From positions 1 through 6,581 of the forward strand of contig CAKUDW010000116.1 of the NCBI GenBank assembly GCA_934645275.1: a stretch of 6,581 bases of DNA, given 5' to 3'. The notes beneath the pieces are model-generated. The model worked only from the letters and a program-made list of their open reading frames with translations, made no database searches and had not been told where the DNA came from. This document shows positions 1-5,199 of the stretch, one piece after another. The position numbers and the translations under genes are program-made. Every line of letters starts with the position of its first letter. Position 1 is the first letter of the stretch. Origin of the DNA: an uncultured Clostridia bacterium (GTDB lineage Bacteria; Bacillota_A; Clostridia; Christensenellales; Aristaeellaceae).

Positions 1-189
1 CTGATTCAGTTTTATCGCGTTGCCATATCGCCGATGCACAGGCCTTGCTGCCGCTATATCCCGACCTGCTCGCAATATGCGCAGCAGGCCATACAGAAGT
101 ACGGCGCAATCAAGGGCGGATATCTGGCGCTGCGCCGGATATTGCGCTGCAATCCGTTCAGCAAGGGCGGATATGATCCGGTTCCCTGA
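1..189 (+). CDS. yidD: YidD, membrane protein insertion efficiency factor (5' end outside window)
   Basis: This is the C-terminal 62 residues of YidD; the start codon lies before the window, probably by fewer than ten or so codons, since the family is only about 70-85 residues long. The reading frame opens with [19 protein letters not shown] and carries the family signature: a Cys pair, PTCSQYA, a YGAIKGG segment, RRILRCNPF, and the terminal GYDPVP. YidD is a small membrane-associated protein thought to help YidC insert and fold inner-membrane proteins. The next gene downstream is yidC, the usual partner, but it is separated by an unusually long GC-rich spacer instead of the tight spacing common in this operon. 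Recognition rests on the conserved cysteines and the PTCS and DPVP motifs, which are all visible. No other family fits. Confidence 0.95.
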   Translation: MIQFYRVAISPMHRPCCRYIPTCSQYAQQAIQKYGAIKGGYLALRRILRCNPFSKGGYDPVP

Positions 190-234
190 ATAGGAATTCT
201 GTCGACGCGTATGTAACAGAACGCGCTGCATGGC

Positions 235-255
235 GGCACGGCCATTCGCCGTGCC
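235..255 (+). other. Perfect 8-bp hairpin in the yidD-yidC spacer
   Basis: GGCACGGC at 235-242 pairs exactly with GCCGTGCC at 248-255 around a 5-base loop (CATTC). There is no run of T immediately after it, so it is not a standard intrinsic terminator. Its bases 236-249 can instead pair with 318-332, so it has a competing fold. Confidence 0.6.
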
Positions 256-332
256 CGTCGATTCTTATCTATCTGGTTCCGCCGCGGCGGCGCCGGACGT
301 GCCTGGCACGTCCGTGCGCGAATGGCGCGTGC
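236..332 (+). other. Long-range stem enclosing a second hairpin
   Basis: Bases 241-249 (GCCATTCGC) are the exact reverse complement of 318-326 (GCGAATGGC). After one bulged base (327), 236-240 (GCACG) pairs with 328-332 (CGTGC). This gives a 14-bp stem with a single bulge. Inside it lies a perfect 9-bp hairpin: CGGACGTGC at 294-302 with GCACGTCCG at 306-314, loop CTG. The outer stem and the 235-255 hairpin use the same bases and cannot form together. A third option pairs 314-319 with 340-345. No known RNA family was recognised. Confidence 0.45.
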
Positions 333-500
333 AGATGTTGCGCACCCATGCTCGACTGCCAAAGCGGCGGCCGCGGCGCCTCTATCAGGCTTCTGCCCGC
401 GAAAATCCGGGATTTCCCCCTTGAATTCCGGTAAGCTTGCCCCGGCTGGCTTTTTGGGCCGATGCGCGCAATAAGAGCCGCCGGACAATTGTTTTTCTGT

Positions 501-507
501 GGAGGAG
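501..507 (+). promoter_or_regulatory. Ribosome-binding site deciding the yidC start
   Basis: GGAGGAG ends five bases before the ATG at 513. This favours 513 over the in-frame upstream ATG at 462, which has no comparable site and would add a 17-residue extension not expected in the family. Confidence 0.85.
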
Positions 508-512
508 ATTTA

Positions 513-1511
513 ATGAGCGGGTTTTTTCAGAATGTTTTGGAATGGATATACGGCTGGGTAGGCAACTACGGCTGGAGCGTGGTGGTGTTCACGCTGTTGG
601 TACGCTTGGTGTTGCTGCCGCTGGATATTAAGAGCAAGAAGAGCATGCGCGCCATGACCAAGGTTCAGCCGAAGGTGCAGGCGCTTCAGAAGAAGTACGC
701 CAATGACAAGGAGAAGCTGAATCTCAAGCTCAACGAGTTGTACCGCAAGGAGCACGTGAGCCCGATGGCCAGCTGTCTGCCGATGCTGATTTCGTTGCCC
801 ATCCTGTGGTGGATGTTCGGTGCGATGCGCAACATGGCGAATGAGCATACCATCAGCATGATTCTGCAGATCCGCGATACCGGCGAAGTGCCCGCGCTGC
901 AGAGCTGGCTGTGGATTAAGAACGTATTCCAGCCCGATTCCTTTATGGCCACTATTTTGCCCAAGGTGGGCGACGGCCTCAAGACCATTGCGCAGGTCAA
1001 GTCCTCCAGCATTCTGACGGCGGAGAATATCGAAGCCGCGCGCGCGTTCCTGGCCACCGACCAGTACGCCGCCATCGCCGCGCAGTACGGCGCGAACGCA
1101 TTTACCAGCATGCAGTTGAATCTGCTGTTTTTCAAGCCCGTGCTGACGCTGCCCACGTCCTTTGCCAATCTCTTCCAGTACGCCAACGGCCTGTTTGTTC
1201 TGCCGCTGCTGGCTGCAGTCAGCCAGTTCCTGATGACCAAGTTCACCAGTGGCAATCAGCAGCCCGCTCAGTCCGAAAATGCCGATCAGCAGGCGGCCGC
1301 AAACGCCATGAACAGCGGGTTCATGAAATGGTTCTTCCCCCTGTTCTCGCTGTGGATTTGCGCCGGATACAATGCGGCCTTCGCCATTTACTGGATGGCT
1401 GCGAACGTGATCCAGATCGTGCAGCAGGTCGCCGTGAACTGGTATTTCGACCGCAAGGATCGCGAAAACGAAGCTGCGGCCGACGCTGGCGAGGACCAGA
1501 GCATCAAATGA
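513..1511 (+). CDS. yidC: YidC/Oxa1-family membrane protein insertase
   Basis: Product of 332 residues that inserts and folds inner-membrane proteins, alone or with SecYEG. The first core membrane helix (about 15-38) contains the VRLVLLPLD motif with Arg31, matching the conserved positively charged residue in the hydrophilic groove of this family. A basic, coiled-coil-prone cytoplasmic hairpin follows (about 40-82), then helix 2 (about 88-104, CLPMLISLPILWWMF), a WLWIKN...PD segment (132-142), helix 3 (about 226-243), and two closing helices (about 270-310) with a charged C-terminal tail. No signal peptide or lipobox is seen, unlike Bacillus SpoIIIJ. Residues about 150-222, between the WIKN/PD motif and helix 3, form an extra segment where Escherichia coli YidC has almost none. 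It follows yidD and lies 28 bases before khpB, consistent with one transcript. Confidence 0.95.
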   Translation: MSGFFQNVLEWIYGWVGNYGWSVVVFTLLVRLVLLPLDIKSKKSMRAMTKVQPKVQALQKKYANDKEKLNLKLNELYRKEHVSPMASCLPMLISLPILWWMFGAMRNMANEHTISMILQIRDTGEVPALQSWLWIKNVFQPDSFMATILPKVGDGLKTIAQVKSSSILTAENIEAARAFLATDQYAAIAAQYGANAFTSMQLNLLFFKPVLTLPTSFANLFQYANGLFVLPLLAAVSQFLMTKFTSGNQQPAQSENADQQAAANAMNSGFMKWFFPLFSLWICAGYNAAFAIYWMAANVIQIVQQVAVNWYFDRKDRENEAAADAGEDQSIK

Positions 1512-1539
1512 GTTTAGCCAAATAAGGAGACATATAGCC

Positions 1540-2466
1540 TTGAACAAAGTAATTGAAGCCAGTGGCAAGACCGTCAAAGACGCCATTCAGAATGGCCTGG
1601 CGGAACTTGGCTGCACTGTCGACGAAGTCGAAACCCAGGTTCTCGACATGGGTAGCACCGGGCTGTTCGGCATGTTTGCCAAGCCCGCGAAGGTGCGTCT
1701 CACGGTAAAGGGGGAGGATCACTCCTTCGACATCGAAATGCCCGTGTTTACGTTGGATCAGCCCGAAAAGGGCGCCAAAAAGCAGCCTAAGGAAAAGAAG
1801 GAGCGCAAAGCGCCCGCACCTAAGGCCGCCGAGGAAAAGGAAAAGACGGTTGCGCCTGTCGCGAGCGAAGCTGAGCCTAAGCCCGAGAAGAAGGAGCGTA
1901 AGCCGCGTGCCCGCAAGGAGCGCAAAGAGCAGCCCCGCGAGGGCATCGCCGAACCCGTGACCGTGGCCGCGCCCATGGAACCCGCCGAACCCTTTGTGGA
2001 AACGGCCGAGGATCAGCTGAGCGATACCGCACGCCGCGCCCGCGATTTCCTGAAGGGCCTGACCGAGCATATGGGTGTGCCCGCCGAAATCGCCGTGTGC
2101 GAAAGTGAAGCGCAGCTGCGCATGCAGCTCTCCGGCGAGAATATGTCTATTCTGATTGGCCGCCGCGGCGAAACGCTGGACGCCCTTCAGTATCTGACCA
2201 GCCTGAATGTGAACCGTGACCGCGAGGAATATCTGCGCGTATCGCTGGATACGGAGAATTATCGCGCCAAGCGCGAGGAAGCGCTGCGCAAGCTGGCCGT
2301 GCGCATGGCCAACCGCGCCAAGAAGAGCGGCCGCCGCGTTGCGCTGGAACCCATGAACCCCAATGAGCGCCGCATTTTGCATTCCGCGCTTCAGAATGAC
2401 CCCGAGGTCACCACGCATTCCGAGGGCGAAGAACCCTATCGCCGCGTGATTATCACGCTGAAATAA
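1540..2466 (+). CDS. khpB: KhpB (Jag/EloR) RNA-binding protein
   Basis: Product of 308 residues, a cytoplasmic RNA-binding protein that in other Firmicutes partners KhpA and affects cell elongation, division and small-RNA biology. The three expected parts are present: a Jag_N domain (1-57, including the GSTGLFGMFAKPAKV stretch), a long low-complexity linker rich in Lys, Glu, Pro and Ala (about 73-155), a KH domain (about 168-226) with the GXXG loop Gly207-Arg-Arg-Gly210 followed by ETLDALQYL, and an R3H domain (about 232-308) with Arg277 and His281 in NERRILH. Translation starts at a TTG with AAGGAGA at 1524-1530, nine bases upstream; this start gives the canonical N-terminus, and no ATG fits. 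It is the third gene of the yidD-yidC-khpB block and is followed directly by a strong terminator, with no mnmE behind it. Confidence 0.95.
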   Translation: MNKVIEASGKTVKDAIQNGLAELGCTVDEVETQVLDMGSTGLFGMFAKPAKVRLTVKGEDHSFDIEMPVFTLDQPEKGAKKQPKEKKERKAPAPKAAEEKEKTVAPVASEAEPKPEKKERKPRARKERKEQPREGIAEPVTVAAPMEPAEPFVETAEDQLSDTARRARDFLKGLTEHMGVPAEIAVCESEAQLRMQLSGENMSILIGRRGETLDALQYLTSLNVNRDREEYLRVSLDTENYRAKREEALRKLAVRMANRAKKSGRRVALEPMNPNERRILHSALQNDPEVTTHSEGEEPYRRVIITLK

Positions 2467-2485
2467 GCGGTGACCGCATAAATAG

Positions 2486-2518
2486 AGCGCCCTGGCATTT
2501 GCCAGGGCGCTTTTGTTT
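2486..2518 (+). terminator. Intrinsic terminator after khpB
   Basis: GCGCCCTGGC (2487-2496) pairs perfectly with GCCAGGGCGC (2501-2510) around an ATTT loop, extended by one A-T pair (2486/2511), and is followed by TTTTGTTT. It starts 20 bases after the khpB stop. This is a textbook rho-independent terminator ending the yidD-yidC-khpB transcript. Confidence 0.93.
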
Positions 2519-2593
2519 CAGACTGCTGCCAAACCCAGCAACCGCAAAAATTTCCGGAACAGCTTCTGAGAAAGTCGGAATTCTTGCTTGCCT

Positions 2594-2704
2594 CGCAAAG
2601 TCTTCGGTGCGTTTTATGTATGCGCCCTCATTTGCAGCCCGCGTTTCCTTGCCTTGCGGGGTTTCTCAGCGTATGGCGGTCTGTTGGCTTTGTCAACATC
2701 CTGA
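2594..2704 (+). repeat. Dispersed repeat, copy 1
   Basis: This copy is related to 5033-5144 in the same orientation. Bases 2638-2704 align without gaps to 5078-5144 with 43 of 67 identical, and the last 20 bases match at 17 positions. Further left, 2620-2637 matches 5063-5077 completely apart from three extra bases in this copy, and 2596-2611 matches 5038-5053 at 12 of 16. A short hairpin (2682-2688 with 2692-2698, loop TTT) sits at the same place as a hairpin in copy 2. The boundaries are approximate. Confidence 0.65.
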
Positions 2705-2736
2705 AGCGCCCGGAACATTGTGTTCTGGGCGCTTCA
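2702..2736 (+). other. 15-bp stem-loop at the end of repeat copy 1
   Basis: TGAAGCGCCC (2702-2711) pairs perfectly with GGGCGCTTCA (2727-2736). The stem continues inward with GGAAC against GTTCT (one G-T wobble) to a 5-base loop. No T-run follows immediately, so termination is uncertain. It could act as a backup terminator together with the adjoining A/T palindrome, or belong to the repeat element itself. Confidence 0.65.
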
Positions 2737-2737
2737 A

Positions 2738-2759
2738 CTTGTCAAAAATTTTTGACAAG
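2738..2759. repeat. Perfect 22-bp palindrome
   Basis: CTTGTCAAAAA at 2738-2748 is followed directly by its exact reverse complement TTTTTGACAAG at 2749-2759. The symmetric A/T centre could serve as a protein-binding operator or as a bidirectional terminator arm following the preceding stem-loop. The right half contains TTGACA (2752-2757), a perfect -35 hexamer, but no -10 box is visible at the proper spacing. Confidence 0.6.
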
Positions 2760-2986
2760 CCTGTGGACGGGGAAGCAAACGCCCCCGCCACGATCATCCT
2801 CGCCGATTTTTGCTAGAGTATTCCAGATTTTCAGATGAGATTCCGACCGTCAGAATCATTTCTTTTCGCTGTTGATACGCCTCAAGTACCAGATAAATCG
2901 TACAAGACCGCCGAATTTGCTTTTGCTGGCGATCCTGCGCGGGCCTTTTCAATAGTCGGGAGTATTCGTCTATCGCCGGGGTACGC

Positions 2987-3016
2987 TTGCATGCGACGCG
3001 CCTTCCATGTTAAAAT
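2987..3016 (+). promoter_or_regulatory. Candidate promoter of the ECF sigma operon
   Basis: An extended -10 element, TG-T-TAAAAT (TG at 3008-3009, TAAAAT at 3011-3016), matches the vegetative consensus at five of six bases. A weak -35 (TTGCAT, 2987-2992) lies 18 bases upstream. Transcription would start near 3023, about 60 bases before the sigma-factor start. An odd-length perfect palindrome (GTTAAAA-T-TTTTAAC, 3009-3023) overlaps the -10 box and could be an operator or chance A/T symmetry. I did not see a clear ECF-type promoter. Confidence 0.45.
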
Positions 3017-3071
3017 TTTTAACGAAATCATTTTTTGCAATTATTTGCAGCGCTGCGTTGTATTCAGAGTG

Positions 3072-3079
3072 AAAGGGGG
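3072..3079 (+). promoter_or_regulatory. Ribosome-binding site deciding the sigma-factor start
   Basis: AAAGGGGG abuts an in-frame ATG at 3080, which is too close to use, and lies six bases before the ATG at 3086. The spacing therefore favours 3086. Confidence 0.65.
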
Positions 3080-3085
3080 ATGAGC

Positions 3086-3604
3086 ATGACACAGATGTGC
3101 AGTGACGATGTGCTGCAAGCGCTGCGGCGCTATTCGTCCATGGTTTATCGCCTTGCATATGCCCGTACACGCAGCCGTGCAGATGCGGAGGACGTTTATC
3201 AGGAAGTATTCCTGAGCCTGGCGAAGTGTGGAACGGCGTTTGAAAGTGATGAGCAGCTGAAGGCGTGGCTGCTGCGCGCGACGGCGAATCGCTCGGTGAA
3301 TCTGTTCAGAAGCGCGTGGCGGCGCTATGTTCAAACTGTCGAGGCGATTCCAGAATCGGCGGAGCAGCGAGAGAGCGGCGAGCGCTTTGATGCGCTGAAC
3401 CGCGCGTTAGACGGCCTGCCGAGTCGCTATCGGACGGTTATTCATCTCTATTATTACGAAGAAATGACCGTGGATGAAATATCGGCGGCGCTGGACGTCA
3501 AGCCCGCGACGATCCGCTCTCGCCTTGCACGGGGACGGGAACGACTGAAGGTGAGGCTGACTGAGAGCAGGGAGGTGGATGTGAATGCTGAGGGAGGACT
3601 ATAA
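3086..3604 (+). CDS. ECF-family RNA polymerase sigma factor
   Basis: Product of 172 residues, the usual size for an extracytoplasmic-function sigma factor that directs RNA polymerase to a small regulon. The sigma-2 region covers about 9-75, with the core-binding DAEDVYQEVFL helix (33-43) and a LKAWLLRATANRSVNLFRS stretch for -10 recognition. The sigma-4 region covers about 104-160, with LPSRYRTVIHLYYYEEMTV, then DEISAALDVKPATIRSRLA as the -35-binding helix-turn-helix. Sigma-1 and sigma-3 are absent, as expected. The start at 3086 is chosen from Shine-Dalgarno spacing; 3080 would add two residues. The end overlaps the next gene by 20 bases, so the two are translationally coupled and probably a sigma/anti-sigma pair. 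The target promoters and the subgroup cannot be told from here. Confidence 0.92.
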   Translation: MTQMCSDDVLQALRRYSSMVYRLAYARTRSRADAEDVYQEVFLSLAKCGTAFESDEQLKAWLLRATANRSVNLFRSAWRRYVQTVEAIPESAEQRESGERFDALNRALDGLPSRYRTVIHLYYYEEMTVDEISAALDVKPATIRSRLARGRERLKVRLTESREVDVNAEGGL

Positions 3605-4898
3605 GGCTGCCTTTGATCGTATTCAGCCTGACCGCGCGCTTGAAATGAAAACGCAGGCGCGGATAGCGGCGCGGCTCAATGGTAAGGGGTGGGCGAAACG
3701 CAGGGGCAGAACGGCGGCCTTTGCGCTTGTAATAGCGATTCTGCTGATCGGAACCGCCATAGCCGCGTCGCTTCATTCAAATATACTGAAGCGAATATTC
3801 GGCTCAAGGATGCCGAGCCAGGAAGCCGAAGCGGCGCTTGTGCGGAACGCGGATCAGGCTGGCGACAGCGACGTGCGGCTCACGCTGGACGAATATCTTG
3901 TGGATCAGAGCACGCTGAACCTGTCGTGGTCCGTATCATCGGCGCGAGACGAGCCGGTATACTATGTCACTTGGGCTGAGATCGACGATTACGGGCTGAG
4001 CGCGCGCGACGAGGCGCAGGGTTATGTGCCCGGCTTTCCCTACGGTGGGAGTGATGAGAGCATTGGGGACGGCGCGATCGTGCGCCTGACGCCGAATGCT
4101 GACGCCTATACCAGCTGGTGCTCGTTTGGCTGGGCGCACGGTATCGACCGACAACTGACGGCCAGGGTGCATGTTTGCGCGTTTACCGCTGACATGCAGG
4201 CCGTTCAGACGCAGTACAGCGCTGTGGAGCTCTGCTTTGCGGAGCCCGGAGATGCGGCCTATAACGTCATCAGGGCGCTGGAAGCGTCAGGGGTGCTGGG
4301 CGTGGCGGCTGATCTTCCGTTGTGCTATGTCAACAGCTATGAAGCCTTTCAGCAGGCGCTCGGCGATGGGACGGAGAGTGCGGAGATATGCGCTGCGCTG
4401 ACGAACTCCGGCTTATTCCGGCCGCTGACAGAGCTGACGGTCGAGGTGGAAATAGCGCCGCCCTCAGCCGCTGCTGCTTATGAGCTGGCGTCGCCCATGA
4501 TGTTTGACCTATCGGGCAGGATAGTCATTCTTCAGGCAATGCGGTTTGATACGGCCTCTGTGCTGATTCAGTACGACGTTGTTGTAAATGACGCGAGCGA
4601 CGTGGATCCCGCTTATGCGTGGTATCTGCTCGCGGCACCGGATGGTAAAGTCAAAAACGTAGAATGGCATTTAAGTATGAACTGCGAAGCTGAGACAGTG
4701 GAGAGGAACGGACAGACATGCACGGTTCTGCATTACGTATTGAGCGGCGAGTCGCCGGTGACGGAGCTGCCTGACAGTCTGACGTTCATACCCACTCAAA
4801 AAGTCGACCGGCGCGACGGCGAAGCGCCCGCCGAGTACTGGCAGCGCGTTGCGGAGCAGGCGCACGCCGAGGATTGCTTTACGGTGGCGCTTGAATGA
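3585..4898 (+). CDS. Single-pass membrane protein, probable DUF4179-type anti-sigma factor
   Basis: Product of 437 residues starting with ATG, with GGAGGT (3571-3576) eight bases upstream, inside the 3' end of the sigma gene. Layout: a short basic cytoplasmic segment (1-42), one hydrophobic helix (about 43-62, TAAFALVIAILLIGTAIAAS), and a large extracytoplasmic part (63-437) that looks mostly beta-rich. The architecture, and a LTLDEYLVDQSTLNLSWSVS stretch (about 99-118) just past the membrane helix, resemble the DUF4179 proteins commonly encoded behind ECF sigma factors. The inferred role is to hold the sigma factor at the membrane with the 42-residue tail and release it on an outside signal. 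No zinc anti-sigma HxxxCxxC motif is present in the tail, which is short for a sigma-binding domain. The C-terminal 300 residues are unrecognised. The anti-sigma role is inferred from context. Confidence 0.75.
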   Translation: MLREDYKAAFDRIQPDRALEMKTQARIAARLNGKGWAKRRGRTAAFALVIAILLIGTAIAASLHSNILKRIFGSRMPSQEAEAALVRNADQAGDSDVRLTLDEYLVDQSTLNLSWSVSSARDEPVYYVTWAEIDDYGLSARDEAQGYVPGFPYGGSDESIGDGAIVRLTPNADAYTSWCSFGWAHGIDRQLTARVHVCAFTADMQAVQTQYSAVELCFAEPGDAAYNVIRALEASGVLGVAADLPLCYVNSYEAFQQALGDGTESAEICAALTNSGLFRPLTELTVEVEIAPPSAAAAYELASPMMFDLSGRIVILQAMRFDTASVLIQYDVVVNDASDVDPAYAWYLLAAPDGKVKNVEWHLSMNCEAETVERNGQTCTVLHYVLSGESPVTELPDSLTFIPTQKVDRRDGEAPAEYWQRVAEQAHAEDCFTVALE

Positions 4899-4915
4899 GC
4901 GCCGGGATGGTGCTG

Positions 4916-4942
4916 CCCGAGCCTTGCAAAACAAGGTTCGGG
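4916..4942 (+). terminator. Possible terminator hairpin after the DUF4179-like gene
   Basis: CCCGAGCCTTG (4916-4926) pairs with CAAGGTTCGGG (4932-4942) with one G-T wobble and a CAAAA loop, 17 bases after the stop codon. The position and stem fit a terminator, but the following TACGCTTATC is not a T-run, so termination is uncertain. Confidence 0.4.
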
Positions 4943-4993
4943 TACGCTTATCAATCAGAAGCTGTAGAATTGCTTATATATTCTGTTGCAGTC

Positions 4994-5023
4994 ACCGCCG
5001 TTGCACCTATGCGCAGCGGCGGT
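4994..5023 (+). other. 11-bp GC-rich stem-loop
   Basis: Bases 4994-5004 (ACCGCCGTTGC) pair with 5013-5023 (GCAGCGGCGGT) with one T-G wobble, around an eight-base loop. It sits just upstream of repeat copy 2, and its CGGCGGT arm could compete with the end arms of that copy. Confidence 0.5.
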
Positions 5024-5032
5024 TGACTTGCG

Positions 5033-5153
5033 CGCAACAAAGCTGTCGGCGCGGCGGTTTCGATGCGCTCATTGCAGTTTTCACTTCACGGCATTGCAGC
5101 GCTTTTTAGCGCCTGTCGGGGTGATGGCTTTGCCAACACCGTGAGACCGCCGC
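5033..5153 (+). repeat. Dispersed repeat, copy 2, with 11-bp inverted ends
   Basis: This copy has the same orientation as 2594-2704; the best block is 5078-5144. GCGGCGGTTTC (5051-5061) pairs with GAGACCGCCGC (5143-5153) along 11 positions with one wobble, closing a domain of about 100 bases. Inside are GCGCT-TTTT-AGCGC (5099-5112) and GGTG-A-TGGC-TTT-GCCA-A-CACC (5120-5140). The last hairpin is the counterpart of 2682-2698 in copy 1, where a C-to-T change only turns a G-C pair into a G-T wobble. It could be a small non-autonomous mobile element or a structured RNA. No target-site duplication was seen. Confidence 0.65.
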
Positions 5154-5199
5154 CCATCAAACGGTGAATTCACCTTGCATTTTTTTGCGCAAGCTTTGG

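Larger units (their letters stand above)
190..512. other. Long GC-rich yidD-yidC spacer with inverted repeats
   Basis: About 320 bases without a convincing gene. Short open frames exist on both strands but lack a ribosome-binding site and recognisable protein sequence. The stretch from about 235 to 345 is rich in inverted repeats: a perfect 8-bp hairpin, a 9-bp hairpin, a 12-base palindrome (279-290), and a longer-range pairing that would exclude the first hairpin. The end of the spacer (about 481-512) is less GC-rich and carries the yidC ribosome-binding site. Because it sits inside an apparent operon it may be transcribed as an mRNA leader. Function unknown. Confidence 0.6.
2519..3085. other. 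Non-coding region between khpB and the sigma-factor gene
   Basis: About 565 bases with no supported gene. From left to right it holds copy 1 of a dispersed repeat (about 2594-2704), a strong 15-bp stem-loop (2702-2736), a perfect palindrome (2738-2759), an uncharacterised stretch (2760-2986), and a candidate promoter with an overlapping palindrome (2987-3023) for the sigma-factor operon. An open frame from 2835 to 3083 lacks a ribosome-binding site and resembles nothing known. Confidence 0.6.
4899..5199. other. Convergent intergenic region with stacked hairpins
   Basis: About 300 bases between the convergent DUF4179-like gene and the secreted SH3 protein gene. It contains an 11-bp stem-loop after the first stop (4916-4942), an 11-bp GC-rich stem-loop (4994-5004 with 5013-5023, loop of eight bases), repeat copy 2 (about 5033-5153), and a 12-base palindrome GGTGAATTCACC (5163-5174). 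No gene is supported. No clear T-tracted terminator for the minus-strand gene was found. Confidence 0.6.

Noticed and set aside
54..488. Minus-strand open frame of 144 codons across the yidD end and spacer
   Set aside because: It overlaps the real yidD coding region, resembles no protein, has an Arg/Pro/Ala-rich composition typical of a GC-rich shadow frame, and shows no start signal.
462..512. Upstream in-frame ATG giving YidC 17 extra residues
   Set aside because: No ribosome-binding site is near 462, whereas GGAGGAG stands five bases before the ATG at 513, and the extra residues do not look like a YidC N-terminus.
510..2418. Two long minus-strand open frames opposite yidC and khpB
   Set aside because: Both are low-complexity antisense shadows of clearly recognised genes with biased codon use. 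Neither contains a recognisable domain.
2752..2780. Promoter using the perfect TTGACA within the palindrome
   Set aside because: At 16-18 bases downstream the sequence is GC-rich, with nothing like TATAAT.
2738..2790. Replication origin or DnaA boxes, prompted by the operon's usual closeness to dnaA and a TGTGGA sequence
   Set aside because: No cluster of TTATCCACA-like boxes and no AT-rich unwinding region was seen. In Firmicutes the origin lies on the other side of rnpA-rpmH.
2835..3083. Plus-strand open frame of 82 codons upstream of the sigma factor
   Set aside because: It has no ribosome-binding site and no recognisable motif, and it runs through the candidate promoter of the sigma operon.
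2594..5153. Composite transposon or genomic island with a transposase
   Set aside because: The two direct repeats flank the module, but no transposase or integrase gene or target-site duplication is present, and the repeats are too diverged for a recent event.
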